Shown here piece after piece: positions 24,674 through 33,173 of a DNA stretch of 46,911 nt. Below the pieces are notes generated by a model, which made no database searches, was not told the DNA's origin, and worked only from the letters and a program-made list of their open reading frames with translations. The stretch comes from a virus. The translations under genes and the position numbers were made by a program. The DNA is taken from the IMG/VR virus record IMGVR_UViG_3300015374_000013, positions 1 through 46,911 of that record. The stretch is one strand, 5' to 3'. How positions within the stretch are numbered: the first letter of the stretch is position 1; each line of letters starts with the position of its first letter.

Positions 24674-26007
24674 CCTGTGGCTCCTTCCCTTGGTAGGTTC
24701 TTGAACGTGCTGTACCTCGTCGTGAAGCCGAGGCGCACCGTGCCGCTCGGCCCCATCCTGTTCTTCGCGACGATCAACTCCGCAATCCCGAGGTCAGGGG
24801 AGTCCGAATAGTAATATTCGTCTCGATATATGAACAGGACTGTATCGGCGTCCTGTTCGAGCGCCCCCGAGTCTCGGAGATCGCTCAGCCTCGGCCTCTT
24901 GTCGTCTCGGTTCTCGACGTTACGATTCAGCTGCGAGAGCGCGATGATTGGGATGTTGAGTTCCTTCGCGAGCAGCTTCAGGCTCCTGCTGATCTGTGCG
25001 ATCTCCTGTTGGCGCGAGTCCTCGCTGCTGGTTGACAGCATCAACTGAAGGTAGTCAACGACGAGCAGCCCCAGGCCTCCCTGTCTGTGCAGCCGTCTTA
25101 CGCTGGCCCGCAAGCTGGCTGGGGAGACTCCGGGGCTGTCGTCTATGTAGAGGTTCGTCCGCTGTTTCACTGTCACGCGGCCTTTCTTGAACCTCTCGAA
25201 CTCGTCTTCGGTCATCTTCGCAGTCCGAAGTGTCTGCGAATCGAGCTTGGCGGCGCGGCTCAACTGGCGGATCGTAAGCTCGGCCTCGCTCATCTCCAAC
25301 GAGACGATGCCGCTCGGCGTGCCGTAGTAGCTCACGTTCTCGCAAATGTTCAGGCCGAGTGCCGACTTGCCCATCGCTGGGCGCGAGGCGATCAGCGTGA
25401 GGGTTCCGGGGTGGAGTCCGGAGAGCATTCTGTCGAGGTCGTGAAACCCTGTTTTCAGCCCGAACCTCGTTGCCCCGCTATTGTAGGCCTCCTCGATGTC
25501 GTCGGCAACCTCGTCCACCGTGTTGGCGACGGCCCTAAACTCGGTGACCTGTGTGGCGCTCAGCGCCTCGGTCAACGCCTTCTCTGCCTCTTCGGTGAGA
25601 TCGTCCAGCGATCCTTCGCGCTTCTGGACTAGCCATTGGATCTTCTTGCCCGCCGACTCAAGCCTACGCAGGCCCGCGTGCTCGGCGACGATCATCGCGT
25701 GGTGCCTCGCGTTGGCTGTGGCCGGGGCCAGATGGACAAGCTCGTGGATCTTGTGCGACCCACCCGCTGTGTTCAACTGGCCCCTCTTCTCAAGCTCGTC
25801 TGACAGCGTGAGCGGATCGACCGGCAGGCTGTTGGCGTGGAGGTCGAGGATCACGCGGAAGATGTTGCCGTGCGTGACGTTGTAGAAGTCCTCGGGCTTG
25901 ACTACCTCGGCGGCTGCCTCGATGGCCTTCCACGACTGAAGCATCGCCCCAAGGACGTACTCCTCAGCCTCTAGGTTCTGGGAGGCGACGTCAGACACTA
26001 TCCTCAA
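24670..26007 (-). CDS. dnaB: Replicative DNA helicase, DnaB-like
   Basis: 445 aa, normal for DnaB. The N-terminal domain is about residues 1-130 (EEYVLGAMLQSWKAIE, EDFYNVTHGNIF). The RecA-like core has Walker A SRPAMGKSALG, IVSLEMSE, Walker B LLVVDYLQLM, IIALSQLNRNVE and the Arg-finger region RLSDLRDSGALEQDAD. It unwinds DNA 5'-3' at the replication fork as a hexamer. TTG 26007 is the likely start; GTG 25998 is the alternative. No helicase loader or primase gene is visible nearby. Confidence 0.92.
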   Translation of the reverse strand: MRIVSDVASQNLEAEEYVLGAMLQSWKAIEAAAEVVKPEDFYNVTHGNIFRVILDLHANSLPVDPLTLSDELEKRGQLNTAGGSHKIHELVHLAPATANARHHAMIVAEHAGLRRLESAGKKIQWLVQKREGSLDDLTEEAEKALTEALSATQVTEFRAVANTVDEVADDIEEAYNSGATRFGLKTGFHDLDRMLSGLHPGTLTLIASRPAMGKSALGLNICENVSYYGTPSGIVSLEMSEAELTIRQLSRAAKLDSQTLRTAKMTEDEFERFKKGRVTVKQRTNLYIDDSPGVSPASLRASVRRLHRQGGLGLLVVDYLQLMLSTSSEDSRQQEIAQISRSLKLLAKELNIPIIALSQLNRNVENRDDKRPRLSDLRDSGALEQDADTVLFIYRDEYYYSDSPDLGIAELIVAKNRMGPSGTVRLGFTTRYSTFKNLPREGATG

Positions 26008-26221
26008 GCCGCTCGATGCGAGCGTGACAGTAGAGCGGCTTCGAGCGCGTGAAACGCCCGACTGTGCTGGTGACGAGGAACACGTCGCCGCGCTGGCCCT
26101 GCAACGCCACCTTGCCCGCGACCGCGAACACCCTGTCTAGCGACGAGTGCTGGAAGCGGCGGACGACTCCGTAGTCGGCGTCGAGGATCTGGTACTCTCG
26201 CCGCTTGCTGCGTGTGGTCAT
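25991..26221 (-). CDS. Hypothetical basic protein
   Basis: 76 aa, basic and beta-rich (TTRSKRREYQILDADYGVVRRFQ, FLVTSTVGRFTRSKPL). Overlaps the helicase start by 17 nt and the preceding gene by 4. A nucleic-acid or regulatory role is possible only from basic charge; not recognised. Confidence 0.4.
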   Translation of the reverse strand: MTTRSKRREYQILDADYGVVRRFQHSSLDRVFAVAGKVALQGQRGDVFLVTSTVGRFTRSKPLYCHARIERLEDSV

Positions 26222-26421
26222 AGCTCGCTCCTTTCGAGGTTTGACAGTGATCTTACCCGGACGAGCGGGTAGTCGCTTTTGACCCTTGCTCCGCCGATCC
26301 GATGGACTTCGATGTAGGCCACGCTCTTCACGATGGCTTTGATTGTGCCTTCGATGACCGGCTGGCCCGCGCCGCGCTTGCTGCGTACGAAGTGCCCGAC
26401 GTCCAGTCTGTCACTGACCAT
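26218..26421 (-). CDS. Hypothetical small protein
   Basis: 67 aa, beta-rich with basic residues (HFVRSKRGAGQPVIEGTIKAIVKSVAYIEVHRIGG). It resembles small all-beta phage early proteins. Overlaps both neighbours. Not recognised. Confidence 0.35.
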   Translation of the reverse strand: MVSDRLDVGHFVRSKRGAGQPVIEGTIKAIVKSVAYIEVHRIGGARVKSDYPLVRVRSLSNLERSEL

Positions 26422-26737
26422 TCAGTACCCCTTTCACGGTGTTGTAGAAGCTCCCGCCGTTCCCGGCCTCGAAGACTTCTGGGATGTTGGAGTTCCGAAT
26501 CGGATTTCCCTCAGTCCAGTCAGGTTGTTTTCGCCAGCCCCTTGTGTTGACCCACGTGACATACATCCACGCCCATTGATCGCGAGCGAATCGGATGATA
26601 TCCTCGGTGGACTTTACGCCTGCGAAATAGATGCTGTAATGCGACCAGCATTCCTCTCGCGTTGGCGGTCTGTCTTCTGGTAGTGGGGGCGCGATGGCGT
26701 AGCGATTGTCTGGGACGTATCTACGCCGCCTTGACAA
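26411..26737 (-). CDS. Hypothetical protein
   Basis: 108 aa from TTG 26737, which overlaps the preceding stop by 17 nt (an earlier in-frame extension would run through the other gene in a shifted frame, so I chose this start). Contains REECWSHYSIYFAGVKSTEDIIRFARDQWAWMYVTW, Trp-rich and helical. Not recognised. Confidence 0.4.
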   Translation of the reverse strand: MSRRRRYVPDNRYAIAPPLPEDRPPTREECWSHYSIYFAGVKSTEDIIRFARDQWAWMYVTWVNTRGWRKQPDWTEGNPIRNSNIPEVFEAGNGGSFYNTVKGVLNGQ

Positions 26738-27299
26738 GCTTGCGCCTTGGCTTGACCTTTGCGATCTCGCGGATGAATGTGACCGCGACCTTTGCGGCCT
26801 CCATTTCCACGATCTCGTCGGCATCGACGCTCAGCCCGAGGCAGAATCCCTTGCAGAACGAGACGGCCTGCCTTTCCAGCGCCTCTGACTCGTCCGGATG
26901 GATCGGGTCGTCGGTGCTGTCGTTGTGAATGTCGATCTGCTCACGTGCCGCCGCAAGATGCGCCGGGAACGTCGGCAGGCCTGCATCGTGGTAGCGCTCG
27001 ATGTGCCTGTCGCAGGCGAGCAGAAGCCCGTCCGCCATTTCCGTTCCGGTGCGCATCGTCTCGCCGTTGATGATCGACCAAATGCGACGTGGCACGCTGC
27101 CCGCCTCGATGCCGGGGATGATCTGTGGGAGGCGCCGGGAGATGCGTTCGATGCCGCCCTCCCGGTGCTGCTCCACTGTGCCGTCGGCGTGCTCGTGAAC
27201 TACGTCCTCGCCCATTTCCTCTACGAGCGGGGCGAGGATCTCTGCGAACATCGCGGTTGGCACGTAGTACGCCGGGTTTCCTCTGTGATGTGAGGTCAC
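26721..27299 (-). CDS. Putative helix-turn-helix phage protein
   Basis: 192 aa. At about residues 66-100, ERISRRLPQIIPGIEAGSVPRRIWSIINGETMRTGTEMADGLLLACD resembles a Cro/CI-type HTH followed by its positioning helix, as seen in small phage regulators. The rest is helical. It sits at the end of the methyltransferase-helicase gene and may be a regulator, though the match is not strong. Confidence 0.45.
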   Translation of the reverse strand: MTSHHRGNPAYYVPTAMFAEILAPLVEEMGEDVVHEHADGTVEQHREGGIERISRRLPQIIPGIEAGSVPRRIWSIINGETMRTGTEMADGLLLACDRHIERYHDAGLPTFPAHLAAAREQIDIHNDSTDDPIHPDESEALERQAVSFCKGFCLGLSVDADEIVEMEAAKVAVTFIREIAKVKPRRKLVKAA

Positions 27300-30200
27300 A
27301 TTCCCTCCTCTCCGAACAGCCCAAGCTGTCCAGCTTCGTCGGCCAGGACTTCCTTCTCCTCAAGCTGAGCGTTGGCAAGCTCACGCATCCGCGCGAGGAA
27401 GGCGAGGGAGTCTTCGCCCTCCTTCGGCTTTAGGTCTTCCGGGTCGATCTCGACCGTCTCGGCGGCCGGATCCGGATTGTCCTCCGTGGCCTCGAAGCCA
27501 ACTTCGTCTTCCCACGTGATTTCCGCAGGAAGTTCGTCCACGGGGGTCTGAACCTCCAAGTTGCAAATGCCACTTAGAGGGGAGTCGGCGGTTGCACCCG
27601 AGGGTAGCACGATGTTGTACGCGCAGGCACGGGCGGGCGAGGCTGCCGGGTCTTCCGGCTCCGGAGGCGCCGATTCCTCCGTAGCTGACGCCGCTGCCGA
27701 AGGAGAGGGAGGCTCCTCCGGGGTAGGCTCGACCGGCGCCTCGCCCTGCTTGTCGTCCTCTTCGGTCGGGAGACTCATTGTCTCTTCGACCTTGACGTTG
27801 AGATCCTTCGGGATCTCGAAGTCAGCGAGGACAGGAACGCGCTTCCAGGATTCCTCAACGTCAGTCTCATCGACCTCTTCGCCGGTGATCGGGATGCCCT
27901 TGTCGATCAACTCCTTGATGATCGCGGCCTCGTCCACCGACTCCTCTTTCTTCTCGATGAGCCTTCCGTCGAGTGCAAGCTCAGCGGCCTGCCCCTTCAG
28001 CGAGAGGTTCTCGTACTTCTTCGCCGTCAGCGTCCCCTTGGGGATCACGATGTACACGTCCACGTCCTTCTCCGACGTGAGCCTGTGAACTCGGGCGATG
28101 AACTGGTCAAGCGACTCGAAGTCCCACGGTAGACCGTGGAGAACGACCGCCGATCCGGCGTCGAGGTTGTGTCCGAGGCGAATCGCCTGGACTCCGGTGC
28201 AAAGCACCTGAACCTCGTTCGTCTGGAAGGCGTAGACGGTCTTCGCCCGCTTGTCTGGGTTCTGCGTCTGGTTGTTGCCGTCGAGGACGTGGAGAGCCTT
28301 GACGTCGCGCTCGCAAAGCTGGTCGGCCAGGAAGCGTGACGTGGCAACGAGGTTGCTGCCGACGAGCACCTTCCGGCCCTGCTTGGCGAGTGCCATACAA
28401 AGCTCCAAGACCTTGAGGTTGGCAGGCGTCCAGTTGCTTACGGAGATCCCCGTCCATTCGTGGTCGGGATCGGCCTCCGGGATCGTCGCAGCGTAGTCGA
28501 GCTTCTGCTGCATCCCGAGCATCGGGGCCATAATCTCGTGCATTCCGGCCTTGACAACCTTGGAGTCCGGGTACTTGTCCTCGAAAAACAAGTGGAACGA
28601 CTGAAGCCACTTCTGGCTGATGCGCTGTTGCTGGATCCCGAGCGGGACGGTGATGGGGTGGAACGTGCGAGGAACGATCTTCTCGCCCGTCTCCTCCTTG
28701 CGCCGTCGGATGGTGCTGCTCGACAGCATCCGCCAGAGCCGCGATAGGTTCGTGACCTCCGGGAGAACCTTGCGGTTCTGCTTCCGGCCCCGTCCGTCGT
28801 GCTTCCACTCGATGACGGCGAAGTCGTCCTCGAACTGGCTCTTGTCGTTGTAGCCGTACGGGAACAGCCGGGAGTTGTTGCCGAGGCACCACCAGAGCGG
28901 CCAGAACGCCTGCGGCACGTAGTTCTTGATCGGTGTGCCGGTCATCGAGAGCTTGAACCGAGCGTTGATGCCACGGATGACCTCGCTCCGGGTGGAGTAG
29001 TCGCCCTGGATCATCGTCGCCTCGTCCACGATGGCAACGCCGTGTTTGAAGGCCGTCGAGAGCTTGCTGCCCATCGGCTTGACGCGGTGCTTGTAGTGGC
29101 TGTAGCCACACTGGCCCCCGCTCGTCTTCTCGGCGCGGCAGAACTTGCCGTTCCACCCGCTGCGCCGGTCGGACTTGCACTCCGGGCAAAGCTCCTTCGA
29201 CGTGATGTCTTTCGTGACCTCCTGCCACTGTTCCGGCACGTACCGGGTGTGGCCGACGTAGGCCTCGATCTGATCCTCCTCGATGCCGAGCGCCTTGGCC
29301 TGCGACTCGTCAACGACGTGGACGTAGCGGCCGGTGCCTGCGATCTTCTTGAAGTCGGTCTTCTGCTCGACCACGACCTCGGGCAGCATCTCGCTCTTGG
29401 ACGTGCCGACGATGCTCAGCGCCTCGTAGTAGGTGATGAAGCGCCCGCTGCCGCCCATCTTCAGCTTCTTGGCGATGGCGTGGGCCTCGCCGTGCGTCTT
29501 GATGAGTTCGAGTTCGAGTCCGAGGAAGCGCTCAGCCTCGCGCTGCCACTGAGGGATGAGATCCTTGGGCACGATGAACAGGGCTGCGTTCTGCGCTCCG
29601 AGCTTGATGCAGCACTCCGCGTACGTGATTCCGCCGAGCGTCTTTCCGAGTCCCTGCTCCCAGGCGAGGAGTCCGGCACCCTTGACGAGCATCCGTGCCA
29701 TATCCTCGATCTGGAACTTGCGGAAGCCCTTGAACTTCTTGGCCTCCGGGAACTTGGCCTCGTACGCCTTCGAGTGAACGAGCATCTCCTTCTCGACCTC
29801 GCGGACGATCTTGCGCATCCGCTCCGTCTCCTCTGGGTACTTCGTTCCGACGTCACCGGGATCCGGCAAGTCGAAGTGGTCGATGAGGTACTGGATGTGC
29901 TCCGAGTCGCCAGAGGAGTCCGTGAACGACCAGTGGCCGATGGTGACCTTCATCACCTTCGCTGCCGTCTCGAACGTGCGCTCTTCCCACTCGCCTGCGT
30001 TCTTGCCCGAGCGGATCTGGACGGCGCGAGACTCCTGCGTGCGGATGGTCTGCGTCTGCGAGCGAATGTCGTATCGCTCTCCTTCCAGGAACCCGCGCTC
30101 CTCGTCGGTTTTGATGCACTCGATGGTGTCGATGTCCGAGAGGTAGCCGAGGCGCTGCTGCGGCTTGATCGGGTAGAGCGGGCAGATGATCCGCTTGAAC

Positions 30201-31327
30201 TCCATCAGCGCTTCCTCGACCGCATCGAACGCGCGAGGATCGATGGTCAGGATGTCGCTCTTGGCGAGGCCAAGCAGGACGTTCCACTCGCGCTCGTTGT
30301 TCGCGAAGTAGTTGACTGAGTGGTTGTTCATCCGGTTGACGTCGTGCAAGCGGTGCGTCTTCTGCAACGCCGCCGCCGCGAAACTGGATGGCATCACCTG
30401 AAGCACCTTGCCGCCGACAAGCTGGACGTCGAACTCGCGCTTCTTGATGCGGCCCTCGACGCGGCGCTCGTACTCCTCCTGGACTGCCTTCCAAGCGGTT
30501 TGCCGCTTGTGCGACTCGTAGTCGCGCTGCGCGACGCGCTCGTACGGCTTGAGCGCAAGCTTGCGGTGGTCTGTGACCCAGGATGCGAGGAGGTCGAGCA
30601 TATCGCGCGGGCACTCCCGCTTGACGTAGCCCGAGCCGTCCTCGGCCTTCCAGTCGCCGCGCATCTCCGGGTTGATCCCGAAGGCGATCACGCAGGGGAG
30701 TGTGGTGCCCTCGAAGAGATCGTCGCACTCCACGACGGCGTAGATGCCACGCGCCATCGGCTCGCCGATGATCTCCTTGTAGAAGCGGTCGCGGCCCGCG
30801 ATGAAGGCCAACTGGCCGTCGTATGCGAGGATCTGCATACAGTAGAAGAACGCGAGCTTGGTCGAGTTGACGGGCTGGCCGTCCTTGTAGGTCGGCTCCT
30901 CCCAGGACAGTCCGAAGGGCGGATTGGCGACGATGGCGCCCCAGTCGTCCACCACGCGCCTGAGCAGCGGGTAGACGTGCTGGATGTCACCCCGGATCGC
31001 CTTGTAACTGCCCTCCGAGTTCTTGATCTGATCCTCGTCAATCTCGACGCCCCACGAATAGCCGGGGTCGAACTCCCTCAACAGCGAGCCATCGCCCGCC
31101 GTCGGATCGAGGACATTGACGTAGCGGCCCACGACGTCGGCGACGAGCTTCGCGGCCTGCGGCGGGGTGTAGAACTGCTGAAGCCCCTTGGTGCCGTTTC
31201 CAAACTGGTTCTTCTCAAGGACGGACTTGCTGCTCTGCAAGGCCTCCTGAGTGAGGGCGCCACCTTCGAGCTTGCCGCCCTTCTGATTCTGATTCGCCTC
31301 CCTAACTGCGTGGGCCAGATTGAACAC
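27296..31327 (-). CDS. N6-adenine methyltransferase-SNF2 helicase fusion, putative anti-restriction protein
   Basis: 1343 aa. An N-terminal methyltransferase domain has DPTAGDG (74-80, SAM binding) and NPPF (135-138, catalytic), plus SWGVEIDEDQ. A middle domain (about 250-530) is of unclear fold. An SNF2-type ATPase follows: WEQGLGKT (about 557), VDEAT (about 766), SMTGTPIKN, and the C-terminal RecA lobe VLCTGVQAIRLGHNLDAG and QFIARVHRLTS (about 1077). A Cys cluster (CPEC, FCRAEKTSGGQCG, about 712-742) interrupts the ATPase half and may bind zinc. The last 230 residues are acidic and disordered. Fusions of this kind (P1 DarB type) protect phage DNA from restriction or modify it. It starts at GTG 31327 after AAAGGAGG. 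No nuclease domain is seen. Confidence 0.8.
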   Translation of the reverse strand: MFNLAHAVREANQNQKGGKLEGGALTQEALQSSKSVLEKNQFGNGTKGLQQFYTPPQAAKLVADVVGRYVNVLDPTAGDGSLLREFDPGYSWGVEIDEDQIKNSEGSYKAIRGDIQHVYPLLRRVVDDWGAIVANPPFGLSWEEPTYKDGQPVNSTKLAFFYCMQILAYDGQLAFIAGRDRFYKEIIGEPMARGIYAVVECDDLFEGTTLPCVIAFGINPEMRGDWKAEDGSGYVKRECPRDMLDLLASWVTDHRKLALKPYERVAQRDYESHKRQTAWKAVQEEYERRVEGRIKKREFDVQLVGGKVLQVMPSSFAAAALQKTHRLHDVNRMNNHSVNYFANNEREWNVLLGLAKSDILTIDPRAFDAVEEALMEFKRIICPLYPIKPQQRLGYLSDIDTIECIKTDEERGFLEGERYDIRSQTQTIRTQESRAVQIRSGKNAGEWEERTFETAAKVMKVTIGHWSFTDSSGDSEHIQYLIDHFDLPDPGDVGTKYPEETERMRKIVREVEKEMLVHSKAYEAKFPEAKKFKGFRKFQIEDMARMLVKGAGLLAWEQGLGKTLGGITYAECCIKLGAQNAALFIVPKDLIPQWQREAERFLGLELELIKTHGEAHAIAKKLKMGGSGRFITYYEALSIVGTSKSEMLPEVVVEQKTDFKKIAGTGRYVHVVDESQAKALGIEEDQIEAYVGHTRYVPEQWQEVTKDITSKELCPECKSDRRSGWNGKFCRAEKTSGGQCGYSHYKHRVKPMGSKLSTAFKHGVAIVDEATMIQGDYSTRSEVIRGINARFKLSMTGTPIKNYVPQAFWPLWWCLGNNSRLFPYGYNDKSQFEDDFAVIEWKHDGRGRKQNRKVLPEVTNLSRLWRMLSSSTIRRRKEETGEKIVPRTFHPITVPLGIQQQRISQKWLQSFHLFFEDKYPDSKVVKAGMHEIMAPMLGMQQKLDYAATIPEADPDHEWTGISVSNWTPANLKVLELCMALAKQGRKVLVGSNLVATSRFLADQLCERDVKALHVLDGNNQTQNPDKRAKTVYAFQTNEVQVLCTGVQAIRLGHNLDAGSAVVLHGLPWDFESLDQFIARVHRLTSEKDVDVYIVIPKGTLTAKKYENLSLKGQAAELALDGRLIEKKEESVDEAAIIKELIDKGIPITGEEVDETDVEESWKRVPVLADFEIPKDLNVKVEETMSLPTEEDDKQGEAPVEPTPEEPPSPSAAASATEESAPPEPEDPAASPARACAYNIVLPSGATADSPLSGICNLEVQTPVDELPAEITWEDEVGFEATEDNPDPAAETVEIDPEDLKPKEGEDSLAFLARMRELANAQLEEKEVLADEAGQLGLFGEEGM

Positions 31328-31547
31328 TGGCAGCCTCCTTTCGACGCGCCTTCTCTGCGGCGCTTAGTCCTCTGGGTATCGACGGGGTTACCGGGGGGCA
31401 TACTCTCCCCAGAAAGTCACTCTCACATTCCGGGCAGACCTTCAGGACGCCGCCCCACGCCAAGTCTCTCTGTGGCGTGTTTCGGATCGTGACGAGCTTC
31501 GTGCCGCAGTACAGGCACGTGTCTCGCCCAACGAGTTGCCTTGTCAT
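31302..31547 (-). CDS. Small zinc-ribbon protein
   Basis: 81 aa. Two cysteine pairs, CLYC (11-14) and CPEC (38-41), suggest a zinc ribbon. A basic C-terminus (LSAAEKARRKEAASV) follows. It overlaps the methyltransferase-helicase start by 26 nt. ATG start; function unknown. Confidence 0.5.
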   Translation of the reverse strand: MTRQLVGRDTCLYCGTKLVTIRNTPQRDLAWGGVLKVCPECESDFLGRVCPPVTPSIPRGLSAAEKARRKEAASVQSGPRS

Positions 31548-31993
31548 TTCGCGCTCCTCTCGGCCGCTCTGAGTCTTCCGAGGCGGCTCACGCCTTCGCG
31601 CTTGACACGAACGAGATCGCGGAACTTTGCAACGTTGGCCTCTGCCCAGTCACGTGCGTCGATCTCCGACGGCTTGATGTTGTAGGAATAGCGCTCGTCT
31701 TCTTCCCACTGTTTTTCCGTCCACTTTTCCATCTGCCATTCGTGGCGTAGTTCGTGCAGGATTGTCTTGACGATTTGCGACTGGACAAACGGAAGTCTTG
31801 TGACTTCCTGCTTCTCCATCCCGTAGTAGATTGTGATGACGCGCTGCCATCCGGCGCTTCCCCGAAGGGTCTGCCCTCGGCTAGCGGAGCGCTTCAGGAC
31901 GACACTTACCGGGTGATCTAGGCCCAGTTCTTCGCAAGCGCGAACGAATGCCTCCTGGTTAAGCGTGACTACGATTTCGGGCGGCGCTGGCAT
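31544..31993 (-). CDS. SprT/zincin-like protein with HExxH motif
   Basis: 149 aa. HELRH at residues 80-84 (ILHELRHEWQ) is an HExxH zinc-protease motif, with a helical acidic part after it (SEIDARDWAEAN) that could supply a third ligand. The N-terminal part is beta strands. This looks like a small SprT-like or ImmA-like metallopeptidase. Phage homologues can cleave host regulators or act in DNA repair; here neither is shown. TAATG overlap with the gene before it. Confidence 0.55.
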   Translation of the reverse strand: MPAPPEIVVTLNQEAFVRACEELGLDHPVSVVLKRSASRGQTLRGSAGWQRVITIYYGMEKQEVTRLPFVQSQIVKTILHELRHEWQMEKWTEKQWEEDERYSYNIKPSEIDARDWAEANVAKFRDLVRVKREGVSRLGRLRAAERSAK

Positions 31994-32253
31994 TACGCTG
32001 AGAACTTCTCAAGCCTGCGCAGCCTGAAGTGGTAGTCCCGCAAGGCATCCTCGACGTCCTTCCGATACCAGCCGGTGGTGCAGTAGGCGCCCTTTGGATC
32101 GTCCACGTACATCCACGTCGCGAACTGCTTTCCTTTGTCGTCGTATGCCATCACGATGGCGCCTGGAAGGTTCCCAACCCTGTCGGGAAGCCGTCCGAGG
32201 ATCATCAGGGTCGTTCCGTTGGGGAGCTTGTCCCCCGGTTTCAGATTGTCCAT
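31993..32253 (-). CDS. Hypothetical small protein
   Basis: 86 aa. ATG 32253 is chosen because GGAGGA precedes it (an in-frame upstream extension is possible but lacks a site). The sequence is beta-rich (LPNGTTLMILGRLPDRVGNLPGAIVMAYDDKG), then WMYVDDPKGAY and a helical end. Not recognised. Confidence 0.45.
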   Translation of the reverse strand: MDNLKPGDKLPNGTTLMILGRLPDRVGNLPGAIVMAYDDKGKQFATWMYVDDPKGAYCTTGWYRKDVEDALRDYHFRLRRLEKFSA

Positions 32254-32261
32254 TGTTCCTC

Positions 32262-32477
32262 CTAGCCGTCGTGGTGGTAGCCGCCCATTTCGTCCAGTGG
32301 GCGCTGCCAAGCTGAGTTCTTCGCCTCTTCGAGTGCGTCCACTCCGCTGTTGACCAACTCGGTCAACTCATCGGCGAGTTGCCAGTGTGCGGGCGGAATG
32401 TCCTCTCTTCCGAGGAGTTGCTGCATCCCGAGAAGTTGCTGCTCTGTGAATACGAGGGCAATCTTTATCGCGGGCAT
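32262..32477 (-). CDS. Hypothetical helical protein
   Basis: 71 aa. ATG 32477 with AAGGAA before it. The sequence is IKIALVFTEQQLLGMQQLLGRED and then a helix (LTELVNSGVDALEEAKNSAW). Longer reading at the 5' end is a shadow of the zinc protein in the other frame. Not recognised. Confidence 0.45.
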   Translation of the reverse strand: MPAIKIALVFTEQQLLGMQQLLGREDIPPAHWQLADELTELVNSGVDALEEAKNSAWQRPLDEMGGYHHDG

Positions 32478-32638
32478 ATCACGGTTCCTTGCAGGCCGTG
32501 AGTGACGCAATCCGAGCAATAAAGAGCGCCGAACTTTGTTCTCCCGTCGTGCGCACCGCACGCTACACACGCCTTTGTAACCTGCGGATGTTGGGGTACG
32601 TTGTAGCGCTGTACCGGCTCTTGGTTCTGCTCGCTCAT
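32465..32638 (-). CDS. Small zinc-finger protein
   Basis: 57 aa, below the usual length cut-off. It reads MSEQNQEPVQRYNVP, then CVAC (24-27) and CSDC (41-44), a CxxC...CxxC zinc finger. The ATG at 32638 overlaps the previous stop by one base, and the stop overlaps the next start by 13 nt, so it is part of the packed operon. Likely DNA- or RNA-binding or structural. Confidence 0.5.
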   Translation of the reverse strand: MSEQNQEPVQRYNVPQHPQVTKACVACGAHDGRTKFGALYCSDCVTHGLQGTVICPR

Positions 32639-32784
32639 TACACATCAACTCCGTCCGCTCGCATATCGTCCTCCCATTCCTCCATCATTACTTCCTCGTA
32701 GCAGTCCTCGCAATGGGATCCGTCTTGCGACTCGCGGGAGTCGAAGGGGATTCCACATCGCTCGCAGTCGAAGTCAACCGGCAC
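32638..32784 (-). CDS. Small zinc-ribbon protein
   Basis: 48 aa from GTG 32784. CERC...CEDC gives a CxxC...CxxC zinc ribbon of about 16 spacing, followed by an acidic helix (YEEVMMEEWEDDM). It overlaps the preceding stop by 11 nt. Unknown role. Confidence 0.45.
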   Translation of the reverse strand: MPVDFDCERCGIPFDSRESQDGSHCEDCYEEVMMEEWEDDMRADGVDV

Positions 32785-32992
32785 GGGATTTTCGCCCGTA
32801 CTCTGTGAGTGCGTTTGCGGCGACGGACTGCATCCAGATGTGGCGAGGGAAGTTCTGCTCATCGCATCTGCCCCAGTTCGCTGGGTACGCGATGCGCTCA
32901 AGCGCGACGAGCAGATCATTCAGGCCGTCTTTCTCTTCGGCCCGAATGCGATCCATCATCGCGTCGTGGGCTGCTCCGTCAGGATACGCCAT
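32774..32992 (-). CDS. Hypothetical small protein
   Basis: 72 aa from ATG 32992 (AYPDGAAHDAMMDRIRAEEKDGLNDL); helical, ending in WMQSVAANALTEYGRKSR. Overlaps the next gene's start by 11 nt and the previous gene's end by 14 nt. Not recognised. Confidence 0.4.
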   Translation of the reverse strand: MAYPDGAAHDAMMDRIRAEEKDGLNDLLVALERIAYPANWGRCDEQNFPRHIWMQSVAANALTEYGRKSRAG

Positions 32993-33173
32993 TGAGGTCA
33001 CCCCACCTGTTGATGAGTTCCTGCTGGAACTCGTGTAGCGCGGTTCGCTCAAGCAACTCAAGCGAGTCCTCGTCCACGAAGCGCAGCGCCATCAGCAAGG
33101 CGTCTGCTTCCAGCTTGCTGATGAGGAATGCCTTGCGGACGCTGCCACGCTGATCGATGTTGTGGCCGCTCAT
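32979..33173 (-). CDS. Hypothetical small protein
   Basis: 64 aa, helical, with SKLEADALLMALRFVDEDSLELLERTAL. Its ATG at 33173 overlaps the gene before. Not recognised. Confidence 0.35.
   Translation of the reverse strand: MSGHNIDQRGSVRKAFLISKLEADALLMALRFVDEDSLELLERTALHEFQQELINRWGDLNGVS

Noticed and set aside
28799-30319. Long plus-strand reading frame (506 aa) antisense to the methyltransferase-helicase gene
   Set aside because: It is rich in Leu, Val, Arg and Glu without any motif, which is the usual shadow of a GC-rich gene on the other strand; the sense frame has clear domains.
30320-31492. Plus-strand reading frame (390 aa) opposite the methyltransferase domain
   Set aside because: Shadow of the strongly supported minus-strand gene; no motifs.
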